A DNA stretch of 38,908 bases from an uncultured Clostridia bacterium (GTDB lineage: Bacteria > Bacillota > Clostridia > TANB77 > CAG-508). Below, in pieces: positions 6,736 through 14,840 of the stretch (position 1 is its first letter; the number at the start of each line of letters is the position of its first letter). The stretch spans positions 1 to 38,908 of the forward strand of contig CALXEX010000017.1 in the NCBI GenBank assembly GCA_944387445.1. Reading direction: 5' to 3'. The notes beneath the pieces were generated by a model. It saw only the letters and a list, made by a program, of their open reading frames with translations. It searched no databases and was not told the DNA's origin. The position numbers and the translations under genes are program-made.

Positions 6736-7098
6736 TTATTTTTTATTATTATCTTTTAGCATCTTAACCATTTTATCAAAGTCACTTTCTAATTGTTTCA
6801 TTTCTCTATCTCTATATATTTCAAATTCTTTTTCAGCCTTTTCATTGCTTCTTGATGAGATATCTTTCCTTTACCTTCAGGAAATTTTCTTCTATTTTGT
6901 ATTATTTGATTATCTAATTCATTTATCCAATCATTCATTGTCATTGCTCTTTGTTCTAGTGCTTGAAGTTCTGCAAAATCTAAGAATTGTGAAACTAATA
7001 AATTCAACCTTTGTAATTCTATTTTTGAAAGATAATTTTTAGCAATTTTTATATCATCAATCGTAACATAATTTTTGTCTGTGTTTTTCTCTTATTCT
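6736..7098 (-). pseudogene. RhuM-family protein, C-terminal remnant with frameshift
   Basis: The translated strand carries the C-terminal signature of RhuM-family (virulence RhuM-like) proteins: IAKNYLSKIELQRLNLLVSQ, DFAELQAL, MTMNDWINELD, and GKISHQEAM. The N-terminal two thirds, including the Bro-N-like DNA-binding part, are missing. A stop lies directly upstream, near 7098. Around 6838-6845 the frame shifts: the expected tail KAEKEFEIYRDREMKQLES continues in the next frame to a stop at 6738-6736. The gene is therefore truncated and frameshifted. RhuM genes are typical of mobile accessory regions, in line with the rest of this segment. Confidence 0.75.
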
Positions 7099-7188
7099 GT
7101 CAAAAATAATATCGGTGAATACCTGTTTATAATCCCCAGTCTCACCTACATTTGATTTTGGACACATAAATATGTTAGTCTTTTTCAT
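7057..7188 (-). pseudogene. Small conserved reading frame, copy 2 (unknown)
   Basis: Encodes CPKSNVGETGDYKQVFTDII followed by FDRIREKHRQK, matching the 55-residue frame at 1293-1460. A possible ATG at 7188 has no ribosome binding site. The part equivalent to the N-terminal third of copy 1 can still be seen further upstream near 7245-7285, but it is interrupted by stops. Its 3' end runs directly into the RhuM remnant in another frame. It is best read as a degraded second copy. The family is not recognised. Confidence 0.4.
7106..7164 (+). repeat. 59-bp exact direct repeat, copy 2
   Basis: Identical to 1324-1382 and in the same orientation. Sequence identity stops sharply on the high-coordinate side (one substitution, then divergence) and fades on the other side. 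Confidence 0.9.
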
Positions 7189-7381
7189 TGAGGAATGAAA
7201 GGAGAATATTTTAAGATTTAAATAAGGTCTATGAATAATTTTCATAATCCTTATTTTTCTTGATTTTCAGTACCCTTTTTCTGTTTCTTCTTTTTTCTTA
7301 TCTATAGTTTTTGTAAAATCATCATTCATTGAGATATGGGAACATCTATTTAGTTTAAATTTTGCTGTTAACTTTACAACA

Positions 7382-7859
7382 TTACATTTTTACACTTTGT
7401 AGTATTTGTTCTAATTCGTACAAATCTTTTACTACTAGCATTGTTTTATTTGTTTCTCTATTTTCATTAAAATTTTCTCTGCTCATTAAAATAGATTTAA
7501 TCCCTAATCTTTCTGCACCTAAACAATTATTTATATTATCATCTATAAATATTGCTTCTGAATTATTAACCTTTAGTCCTTCAATTGCTGTTTCATACAT
7601 TCTAGGATCTGGCTTTAATGTTCCTATTTGTGTCGATATTACTATTATTTCAAAATATTTTTTCATATCTGCATCAATAAATACATTTTCTAATGCTGGC
7701 CATGCATCAGATACTACTGCCATCTTATATTTATTTTTTAGTCATTGATAAGAATTTGTCTTTATTAACATATTTAAAAAAATTGGGAGATATAAACCAA
7801 TGCCCTATTAAAGGTCTATTTAATACTCTACCTGAATCAAATAATATTGACTTTATCAT
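7382..7859 (-). pseudogene. HAD-superfamily hydrolase, deleted and frameshifted
   Basis: The N-terminus starts at an ATG at 7859 after AGGAAG and contains the phosphatase motif I region MIKSILFDSGRVLNRP, ending in a stop after about 43 codons. The C-terminal half is in another frame. It has AVVSDAWPALENVF, the Lys motif TLKPDPRMYETAI, and the acidic motif AIFIDDNINNCLGAERLGIKS. The segment between the two halves (the cap domain, roughly 70 residues) is missing. The gene carries both an internal deletion and a frame change and cannot make a working phosphatase. It was probably a phosphoglycolate-phosphatase-like enzyme. Confidence 0.75.
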
Positions 7860-7883
7860 ATAATCATCTTCCTATTCTAGTTT

Positions 7884-8232
7884 TTAGTTTACAATCTTTT
7901 CTAATATTTCTACCTCGCAATTTGTTGCATCTAATCTAATTTTTCCACCAATTGGAATCAGTATATCTTCACAGTCATGTCCAAAATCATCACATTTTAA
8001 TATTGGAAATTTGTATTCTTGTAAATTGTTCATAACAATATCTTCTAACTTTACAGTTTCTGTATCTTCATGATAGTGCCCTATCCATAGTCCTTTTATT
8101 TTGTCAAATACCTTATGATATTTTAAGACAGATAAATAGCAATCTACCAATTCTAATGGTATAGAAGTAGCATATGCTTCTAAAAATAGGATTTTATCTG
8201 TTACCTCTGGCATATATTCCTCCAAATCTACA
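7884..8232 (-). pseudogene. LD-carboxypeptidase (S66 family), C-terminal remnant
   Basis: The last 115 or so residues of an S66 peptidase, the LdcA/MccF family, which cleaves murein tetrapeptides or resists microcin C-like compounds. Visible are the Glu-containing KILFLEAYATSIP segment, the FDKIKGLWIGHYHEDTE strand-loop, and the C-terminal signature CDDFGHDCEDILIPIGG with IRLDATN. The N-terminal domain bearing the nucleophile Ser is absent, and a stop lies directly before VDLEEYMP. The usual length is about 300-340 residues, so about two thirds has been lost. Confidence 0.8.
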
Positions 8233-8237
8233 CTTTT

Positions 8238-8381
8238 TTATTCTTTACTGATAAACATCTCTGGTAACAATTCTTTTAATTTACAAATCTTATCTTCTCT
8301 TATCATAACTTCAGTCTCTAGATTTTTATCATCTACCATACGAATCAATTCTCTACAACTTCCGCAAGGTGGATAGATATC
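8238..8381 (-). pseudogene. Cytidine deaminase, C-terminal remnant
   Basis: One uninterrupted segment encodes IYPPCGSCRELIRMVDD and then CKLKELLPEMF ending in SKE and a stop. PCGxCRE is the zinc-binding motif II of cytidine deaminases. The first half of the enzyme (the HAE motif) is missing and a stop codon (TGA) precedes the fragment. It lies six bases from the LD-carboxypeptidase remnant, so two unrelated gene tails have been brought together by deletion. Confidence 0.75.
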
Positions 8382-8399
8382 TCAAAATCTTTATCCATC

Positions 8400-9221
8400 T
8401 TATTCTTCTCCTAAAACATATTTTTCAATCGCATTTGCAACACCATCATGATTATTAGAAGTTGTAACATCATTTGCAAATTCTTTTACAAAATCACTAG
8501 CATTTTCCATCGCAATTCCTAATCCGGCAAAATCTAACATTTCTATATCATTTTCTCCATCACCGATTGCCATAACTTCTTCTTTTTTTATATCATATTT
8601 TTCCATAACCACTTTAATTGCTTCTGATTTTTTTATTCCTTTTTTTACAATTTCTAAGTATTCTGGCACACTACTTGTTATCTCATATTTTTCTAGTATT
8701 TCTTTGGAAATCAACTCTCTTTTCTCCGTAATTTTTTCTGGTTTATCTATAAAACAAACTTTATAAATATAATTTTGTGGTTTGGTAAAATTCAATTGAT
8801 TGAAATTCACCACTTTTAAATGCATTCCTTTTAAATTTTCAGTATTTTTTCGCACAACTTCTGGAATCGTTTCTACATATTGATTATCTTTTGTATATAT
8901 CATGATTGGTAATCTTAATGCTTTTCCTAATTGGATTAGTTCTTCTACTTCTTCAGCTTCTAAATTTTTTGAATACAACACTTCTTTTGTAAGGTTTTCT
9001 ATAATAATTCCTCCATTTAAGCAAATCGTACATTGGTTTTCACTTCTTAAATCTAATGCATCTATAAATTTTTCTAATCGATAAAATGACCTTCCTGTTG
9101 AAATTACGATTTTTATGTCTTTTTTTAATGCTTCTTTTATTACCTCTATTGTCTTTTGTGTTAATTTTTTTTCATCTGTTACTAATGTTCCATCAACATC
9201 TATAGCTATTAGTTTGTACAT
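8400..9221 (-). CDS. Cof-type HAD-IIB hydrolase (sugar phosphatase-like)
   Basis: 273 residues from the ATG at 9221, which has AAAGGGGA upstream; an earlier ATG at 9239 would overlap the rsmA stop and use no clear binding site. All HAD motifs are present: IAIDVDGTLV (nucleophile and acid Asp), VISTGRS, Lys in the middle region KKSEAIKVVM, and the C-terminal GDGENDIEML followed by GIAMENAS. The C2B cap between them places it in the Cof/YidA group, cytoplasmic phosphatases of sugar phosphates, FMN or similar small molecules. The substrate cannot be told from sequence. It follows rsmA by only about 14 bases and is probably cotranscribed with it. Confidence 0.9.
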   Translation of the reverse strand: MYKLIAIDVDGTLVTDEKKLTQKTIEVIKEALKKDIKIVISTGRSFYRLEKFIDALDLRSENQCTICLNGGIIIENLTKEVLYSKNLEAEEVEELIQLGKALRLPIMIYTKDNQYVETIPEVVRKNTENLKGMHLKVVNFNQLNFTKPQNYIYKVCFIDKPEKITEKRELISKEILEKYEITSSVPEYLEIVKKGIKKSEAIKVVMEKYDIKKEEVMAIGDGENDIEMLDFAGLGIAMENASDFVKEFANDVTTSNNHDGVANAIEKYVLGEE

Positions 9222-9235
9222 TTTCTTTTCCCCTT

Positions 9236-10102
9236 TCATTCATCTACCAATATTTTATTGGTTATTTCAGCAAAATCTTCTAATGTTAGTTTTTCTGCTC
9301 TTACATTTTCATCTAAATGAAGTTCTTTTAAAATTCTTAGCCCTTCTTCTTTAGACATAAATACTTTTGTATTTGTTAATGCATTTAGCAATGTTTTTCT
9401 TCTTTGCATAAAGGCACTTTTGATAATTTTAAACATAACGCCTCTACTTTTTACTTCTACCGGTGGATCTTTTCTTAATGTTAATTTGATTACTTTTGAA
9501 GTCACTTCTGGCTCTGGTATGAAAGAATCATTTGGCACTTCCATGATTCCTTCAGCTGTTGCATAATAATATACTGAATAGGTAATTGCTCCTGTCTCTT
9601 TTTCTCCTGGAATGGCAATTAGTCTATCTGCTACTTCTTTTTGTATCATAACTATGATACTTTCTAAATCTAATCGATCTTCTAATAATTTCATGATAAT
9701 TGGTGTGGTGATATAGTATGGTAAATTTGCTACAATTTTAGAAGATTGAAAACCGTTTTTTTCTTTTTCTTCTTTTATGATTTTATTTAATTTGATTTTT
9801 AATACATCTCCATGAATAAGCTCAAAGTTTTTATATAGAGAAAATCTATCTGTTAATATTTTTATCATTTTTTTATCAAGCTCAATACAAATAACTTTTC
9901 CTGCTTTTTCTAATAATTCTTTTGTTAATGTTCCTAACCCTGGTCCAATTTCTATGACCAAATCTTGTTTTGTAATTTGACTACTTTCAACAATTGTATC
10001 GACTACTTGTTGATTAATCAAAAAATTTTGTCCTAATGCTTTATTAGCTCTAATTTTATATTTCTTCATGATGAATTGAGTATCTTCTAAAATATTGCTC
10101 AT
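9236..10102 (-). CDS. rsmA: 16S rRNA (adenine(1518)-N6/adenine(1519)-N6)-dimethyltransferase
   Basis: 288 residues. KsgA/RsmA dimethylates two adjacent adenines in the 3' hairpin of 16S rRNA during 30S maturation, and its loss gives kasugamycin resistance. Seen: KKYKIRANKALGQNFL at the N-terminus, the SAM-binding VIEIGPGLGTLT, the acidic ICIELDKKM, the catalytic NLPYYITTPI, and the C-terminal MQRRKTLLNAL. Length is normal. ATG 10102 was chosen because the family starts near SNILEDTQ and GGAAATAGGA precedes it; an upstream ATG at 10183 would add a Lys-rich extension not typical of the family. It is divergent from the plus-strand PBP gene, with about 155 bases between the longest readings. Confidence 0.97.
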   Translation of the reverse strand: MSNILEDTQFIMKKYKIRANKALGQNFLINQQVVDTIVESSQITKQDLVIEIGPGLGTLTKELLEKAGKVICIELDKKMIKILTDRFSLYKNFELIHGDVLKIKLNKIIKEEKEKNGFQSSKIVANLPYYITTPIIMKLLEDRLDLESIIVMIQKEVADRLIAIPGEKETGAITYSVYYYATAEGIMEVPNDSFIPEPEVTSKVIKLTLRKDPPVEVKSRGVMFKIIKSAFMQRRKTLLNALTNTKVFMSKEEGLRILKELHLDENVRAEKLTLEDFAEITNKILVDE

Positions 10103-10303
10103 TTTCCTATTTCCTTTCATTTTTTTTACATATTTATTATATTCTATGTCCTTATCTTTTTCAATATTTTTCACGATTTTCATCCTTATCTTTCTTTTAA
10201 AATATTTACATACACGATTATGATTTCATATTTCATTTTTTAAGTTATTTTATTGTAAAATTTGTGTGTCCTTTATTGCTTTTTATCTATTTTTAGGATA
10301 GAA

Positions 10304-10309
10304 TATAAT
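10304..10309 (+). promoter_or_regulatory. Putative -10 box for the plus-strand PBP gene
   Basis: A perfect TATAAT lies 30 bases before the start codon. The position 17 bp further upstream (TTTTAT at 10281-10286) is a poor -35 box, so the promoter may be weak or helped by a regulator. Confidence 0.35.
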
Positions 10310-10338
10310 TGTAAATTTTTAACAAAAGAGGCGAAGCT

Positions 10339-12855
10339 ATGAATAAAAATAATAAAAATAATAAAAGTGCTAAAAATAAAAAAGATATAAAATATAAAAA
10401 TATTTATATAAGTGCATCCTCAAAGGATGATAAAACAACAGATAAAAGTACAGCAAATATGAAAAAAAGCAAAGAAAAAAAGCCTAAAAAAATCAACACT
10501 GAAAAACATCCAAGTGTAACTAAAGGCAATACCGAAAAAAACAAAAGTATGGCAATCATTAAATCTGAAAAAACAAAAAGCCTTACAAAAATAAAAAAAG
10601 GAAAAGATTCCAATGTAATTAATTTGAATCGTAACTTTGATTCCAAAAATTTAATCTATACTCCAAAATTACGTAATACTTTTATTGTAATTCTTGTTAT
10701 CTTTATTTTACTTTTAGGAAGAATCGGCTATTTACAATTTGTCGATGGTGCCTATTTAACAGAAATGGCTTATCAACAGCAAACAATCAACCAAATCTTA
10801 AGTCCAAAGAGAGGAAATATTTATGATGCTACAGGAAAAGCTTTAGCAATTAGTGCCCAAGTGGACACCATAACCATTAACCCTACTAGAATCATTGGAG
10901 ATACTGATGAAGAAACAAAAACATTAAAAGAAACTGTAGCTAAAGGTCTTTCTGATATATTTGCATTAGATTATAATGAAACATTAGAAAAAGTAAATAG
11001 TACATCACAAGTGGAAACCATTATTAAAAAAGTAGAACAAGAAAAGGTAGATGAATTAGAAGCCTGGATGGATGAAAACGATATCTCTGTTGGAATTAAC
11101 ATAGATGAAGATACAAAAAGATATTATCCTTATGGAGATTTGGCTTCTAGTGTCATAGGATTTTGTGGAAGTGATAACCAAGGTTTAAGTGGAATTGAGT
11201 CTAAATGGGATTCTGTTTTAACAGGTACACCTGGAAAAATTGTTAGCTCTCAAGATAGCAGTCAAAAGGAAATTCCTAATGCTGAAGAAACTTATATTTC
11301 TGCTGAAAATGGTAGTGATATTGCCCTTACTATCGATTTAAATATACAATCTACCATTGAAAAATACTTAGAACAAGCTGTGGAAAAATATGATTGCAAA
11401 GATGGTGGAAATGTCATTGTTATGAATCCACAAACAGGTGATATTTTAGGAATGGCTTGCTATCCTGATTATGATTTAAATTCACCTTATACCCCAAATT
11501 CTACATTAGCCCAAACTTATGATTCTTTGTCTACTGAAGAAAAAAATGAAGCTTTATATAAAATGTGGTCTAATAAATCTGTCGCAGAAAGTTATGAACC
11601 TGGTTCTACCTTCAAAATTATTACTGCTAGTGTTGCTTTAGAAGAAGGCATTACCTCAACAGATAAAGCTGGCGATTTTTATTGCCAAGGTTATGAACAA
11701 GTTGAAGATAGGAAAATTAATTGTTGGAGAAACTACAATCCACATGGTTCACAAACTTTAAGACAAGCTCTTTGCAATTCTTGTAACCCTGCTTTTATAC
11801 AATTGGCACAAAGAATTGGAGCTTCTACTTTATATAAATATTATCAAGCATTTGGCTTGTTTGAATCAACAAACTCTGGACTATATGGAGAACAAACCAG
11901 TATTTTCCATGATTTAGATGAAATTGGACCTGTTGAACTTGCAACATACGCATTTGGTCAAAGATTCCAAGTAACCCCTCTTCAAATGATAACTGCCATT
12001 TCTTGTGTTGCAAATGACGGCGTTTTAATGAAACCAAATATTATAAAATCTATCACCAATACAGATACTGGTGCTGTTACTGAAACACAAGCCACAAAAG
12101 TAAGACAAGTTATATCTAAGTCTACTGCTGAACAAGTAAAATCTATGATGGAATCTGTTGTACTAGAAGGAACAGGTAAAAACGTTCAAGTTTCTGGATA
12201 TTCTATCGGGGGAAAATCTGGAACTTCTGAACCTACAGAAGCCAATAAAGATGATGGTTATGTTTCATCATTTGTTGCTATCTCTCCTATAGAAGATACC
12301 CAAGTAGTTATATTACTTACTTTATATGACCCTCAAAATAAAGAATATGGATATCAAGGTGGTTCTGTTGCTGCACCTGTTGTTTCACAAATGCTATCTG
12401 AAATTTTACCATATTTAGGTGTTCCTTCTGATACAACTGAAGAAGATAATCGTTCAGAGAACTTAATTACTGTTCCTGATATTAGAAATAAGACAATTAC
12501 AGAAGCTAAAAAAGCACTTACTGATGCTGGATTTGATTGTAAAGTAATCACTTCTGGAGATGAAAATTCTACATTAGTTGCAGATCAGAATCCAAAACCT
12601 GGCGCTCAATTATCAGCCGATTCTATCATCATGTTATATGGTGAAGGCAATACTGTTAGTACATCTGTTAGTGTTCCGGATTTATCTGGAATGAATCTTT
12701 CACAGGCAAAAAATGCTCTAAAGAGTAAAAATTTGAACATTAGTGTCACTGGTTCAGGAATCGTAACAACTCAAGATTACACGGCAGGTGAACTTGTACA
12801 AGAAGGAACAATTATTAATGTAACTTTAAAACCGACTTTAACAGATGCTCATTAA
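10339..12855 (+). CDS. Class B penicillin-binding protein with two PASTA domains (SpoVD/PBP2x-like)
   Basis: An 838-residue transpeptidase that cross-links peptidoglycan outside the membrane. Order: a long Lys/Asn/Ser-rich cytoplasmic tail (1-110), one membrane helix (about 112-131), the PBP dimerisation domain starting at RGNIYDATGKALA, then the transpeptidase domain. Its active-site motifs are PGSTFK (Ser423-Lys426), SCN (481-483) and KSG (626-628), the last in place of the common KTG. Two PASTA domains follow (about 709-768 and 776-832). The start ATG follows AGAGG. It is paralogous to the minus-strand PBP at 36-38 kb, which has a short N-terminus and a single PASTA domain. The charged tail is unusual and may be a regulatory or phosphorylation region. 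It is transcribed alone and ends in a strong terminator. Confidence 0.95.
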   Translation: MNKNNKNNKSAKNKKDIKYKNIYISASSKDDKTTDKSTANMKKSKEKKPKKINTEKHPSVTKGNTEKNKSMAIIKSEKTKSLTKIKKGKDSNVINLNRNFDSKNLIYTPKLRNTFIVILVIFILLLGRIGYLQFVDGAYLTEMAYQQQTINQILSPKRGNIYDATGKALAISAQVDTITINPTRIIGDTDEETKTLKETVAKGLSDIFALDYNETLEKVNSTSQVETIIKKVEQEKVDELEAWMDENDISVGINIDEDTKRYYPYGDLASSVIGFCGSDNQGLSGIESKWDSVLTGTPGKIVSSQDSSQKEIPNAEETYISAENGSDIALTIDLNIQSTIEKYLEQAVEKYDCKDGGNVIVMNPQTGDILGMACYPDYDLNSPYTPNSTLAQTYDSLSTEEKNEALYKMWSNKSVAESYEPGSTFKIITASVALEEGITSTDKAGDFYCQGYEQVEDRKINCWRNYNPHGSQTLRQALCNSCNPAFIQLAQRIGASTLYKYYQAFGLFESTNSGLYGEQTSIFHDLDEIGPVELATYAFGQRFQVTPLQMITAISCVANDGVLMKPNIIKSITNTDTGAVTETQATKVRQVISKSTAEQVKSMMESVVLEGTGKNVQVSGYSIGGKSGTSEPTEANKDDGYVSSFVAISPIEDTQVVILLTLYDPQNKEYGYQGGSVAAPVVSQMLSEILPYLGVPSDTTEEDNRSENLITVPDIRNKTITEAKKALTDAGFDCKVITSGDENSTLVADQNPKPGAQLSADSIIMLYGEGNTVSTSVSVPDLSGMNLSQAKNALKSKNLNISVTGSGIVTTQDYTAGELVQEGTIINVTLKPTLTDAH

Positions 12856-12888
12856 TATTATAAACAAAATAGCTATACAGTCTTAAGA

Positions 12889-12930
12889 CAAAGAGGGTGT
12901 TCTAAAAATAGGACACCTTCTTTGTTTTTT
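12889..12930 (+). terminator. Intrinsic terminator of the plus-strand PBP gene
   Basis: CAAAGAGGGTGTTCT (12889-12903) pairs with AGGACACCTTCTTTG (12910-12924), followed by six T residues. It lies 33 bases after the stop codon. Confidence 0.9.
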
Positions 12931-12985
12931 GGGGTCTTTTTTCAGAACACGCTCTTTGTTTTTTTGGGTCTTGTTTCAGACCACC
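12920..12985 (+). repeat. Imperfect 34-bp tandem duplication of terminator sequence
   Basis: The segment 12920-12951 (CTTTGTTTTTTGGGGTC and the following CAGAACAC part) is repeated with changes at 12954-12985, an offset of 34 bases. The second arm can also pair with the first arm of the terminator. It is probably a slippage duplication of the terminator. Confidence 0.6.
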
Positions 12986-13047
12986 TTCTTTTGATTTAAA
13001 ACTTTCTATAATATTTAAAAAGCTCTCTACCTTGTTTAGTAGACTTT

Positions 13048-13677
13048 TTATTCCATTACCTCCTCTCTCCAATATTTTTCAAGTAGTTTATCTAATTTTT
13101 TTATTTTTTCACTTTTGTTAATTGCTTCTTGTATGTTTTCTCCTTTCCAATAACTTATCCATGCTTGTTTTAATGTCATATTTTCAGTATTTTGAAGCTC
13201 GAATTTTGGTAATTGTATAATATGGATTTCAAGATAATCATTTATCATATTGCTCATTGTTTCTTTAGCTACAACCATTTTGCTATGATAATCTAAATCT
13301 TTATTTAATACAAAATCTAATATATTGATGGTATTTGTTTTAGCTATTTCTCTGTCTTCATCATATTCTAATTGATTTCCGTGAATTTGTGCATAATACA
13401 ATAACATTTTGGTTAAAACATGTTCCCCATCAATCATTTGTATACCTACATTTCGTTCTTCATTTTCAATTGTTCTAATTCTTAAATCTACAATACCAAA
13501 ATTTTCTTCTGCTGGTAAATGTTCTTTCATTTTTTCTAGATATGGATTAATTTTTGCTTCTTTTATTTCTATGTTTAGTATTACTTCTATAAATTCTTCT
13601 AATATATCTATATTTTCCTTTGTATTTAAAACACTCCTTAGTACAAAATTACTTTTTGCAACAAATTTTCGATTCAT
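13048..13677 (-). CDS. Rpn/PD-(D/E)XK nuclease family protein (transposase_31-like)
   Basis: 209 residues, matching the Rpn-family (recombination-promoting nuclease, PD-(D/E)XK) proteins common in Clostridia. It has an N-terminal VLNTKENIDILEEFIEVIL, a catalytic-region Asp64 in FGIVDLRIRT, then NVGIQM, a helix MLLYYAQIHGNQL, and a C-terminal helix-rich tail ending KLDKLLEKYW. The family normally has E-x-Q after the Asp strand (as in VEIQ). Here the Glu position is Gly78 while Gln80 is kept, so nuclease activity is doubtful. No good ribosome binding site lies close to the ATG; GGAGG is about 33 bases upstream. It stands alone between the PBP terminator and the ispGH terminator. Confidence 0.75.
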   Translation of the reverse strand: MNRKFVAKSNFVLRSVLNTKENIDILEEFIEVILNIEIKEAKINPYLEKMKEHLPAEENFGIVDLRIRTIENEERNVGIQMIDGEHVLTKMLLYYAQIHGNQLEYDEDREIAKTNTINILDFVLNKDLDYHSKMVVAKETMSNMINDYLEIHIIQLPKFELQNTENMTLKQAWISYWKGENIQEAINKSEKIKKLDKLLEKYWREEVME

Positions 13678-13873
13678 ATACTTAATTTTAGTGCACTAAA
13701 ATAAAACCTCCTTTTTTATATCTATTTCGAAGTTCTGGATTTTTGATTAATAACTTTTGATCAATGATGGATTTTTATTTTACAAAAGATTTAAATTAAA
13801 AAATAATTATAAATGAATAAATAAATAGAAATTTCTATTGAATAAAAATTATATAATTTCTTCCAGTATACTG

Positions 13874-13902
13874 TCAAAAAAAGAACTTGTCAACAAGTTC
13901 TT
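13874..13902 (-). terminator. Intrinsic terminator after ispH (also usable from the plus strand)
   Basis: A perfect 9-bp stem, AAGAACTTG (13881-13889) with its complement at 13894-13902, and a four-base loop. On the minus strand seven T residues follow at once. It lies about 64 bases after the ispH stop. Confidence 0.9.
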
Positions 13903-13965
13903 CCTCTTTTTTTATACTTTTCATCGCAAAATTCGACAAACATCCTGTATACTATCAAATGAAAG

Positions 13966-14826
13966 TTAATTGGAGAATTTCTTTAATTTTTCAATTACTT
14001 TTTCTATACTTTCTTTTGGAGTTGATGCACCTGCCATAATGCCAATTTTATCATCTTGTTTTATTTTTTCAAGCTCTAATTCTGTTTCATTTTCTATAAA
14101 ACATACGGTATTACAATATTTTTTCGCAATTTCATATAATTTTTTAGTATTGGAACTATTTTTTCCTCCAATAACAATCATTGCATCTACTTTTTTGGCT
14201 ATCTCCTCTGTTTCTTTTTGTCTAATTTCTGTTGCTTGGCATATCGTATTTTTTACAACCAATTCGATATTTTTAGGCAATTCTTTTTTTATTCTATCTT
14301 CTATTATATAAAATTTTTCTAAACTATATGTGGTTTGAGATATTAATAAAACTTTTTTTATTTTTGATTTGTATAACATTTCTAAAGCATTTGATACATC
14401 ATTTTCTTGTTCTATGACAGATATATGTTGTTTACTATAACTAAGTGTACCTATATTTTCCGGGTGATCTTTTGCCCCTAAAAGAAATATATAATATCCT
14501 TCATTTGCATATTCCTTTACAGTTCCATGTATTTTCAAAACCTTTGGACAAGTATAATCTATTAGTTCGATTTGTTTTTCTTTTGCAAATCTATAAACAT
14601 CTTTAGATACACCATGTGCTCTTATCACAACTCTATCTTTGACTTCTTTTATATTGTTAACAAATCGCATTCCCAATTGTTCTAATTCTTTTATTACATC
14701 TTGATTATGCACAATTTCTCCTAATCCATATAGGTTTTCATTTTGTTTTAATTGTTCTTTTGCACCATCTACAGCTCTTTTGACTCCATAACAAAAACCA
14801 GCTGTTCTTCCTACTATTAATTCCAT
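13966..14826 (-). CDS. ispH: 4-hydroxy-3-methylbut-2-enyl diphosphate reductase
   Basis: 286 residues. It is the last step of the MEP pathway, reducing HMBPP to IPP and DMAPP with an oxygen-sensitive 4Fe-4S cluster, and electrons probably come from ferredoxin or flavodoxin. The three cluster Cys are Cys12 (AGFCYGVKRAV), Cys93 (DYTCPKV) and Cys196 (NTICQAT). His40 (EIVHN), His121 and Glu123 (DHPENIG) and the C-terminal GIMAGASTPKE are also present. Length is normal for the stand-alone enzyme; there is no fused S1 domain, which some Clostridia have. It starts 14 bases after the ispG stop and shares its transcript. Confidence 0.97.
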   Translation of the reverse strand: MELIVGRTAGFCYGVKRAVDGAKEQLKQNENLYGLGEIVHNQDVIKELEQLGMRFVNNIKEVKDRVVIRAHGVSKDVYRFAKEKQIELIDYTCPKVLKIHGTVKEYANEGYYIFLLGAKDHPENIGTLSYSKQHISVIEQENDVSNALEMLYKSKIKKVLLISQTTYSLEKFYIIEDRIKKELPKNIELVVKNTICQATEIRQKETEEIAKKVDAMIVIGGKNSSNTKKLYEIAKKYCNTVCFIENETELELEKIKQDDKIGIMAGASTPKESIEKVIEKLKKFSN

Positions 14827-14840
14827 AAATTCCTCTTTTC

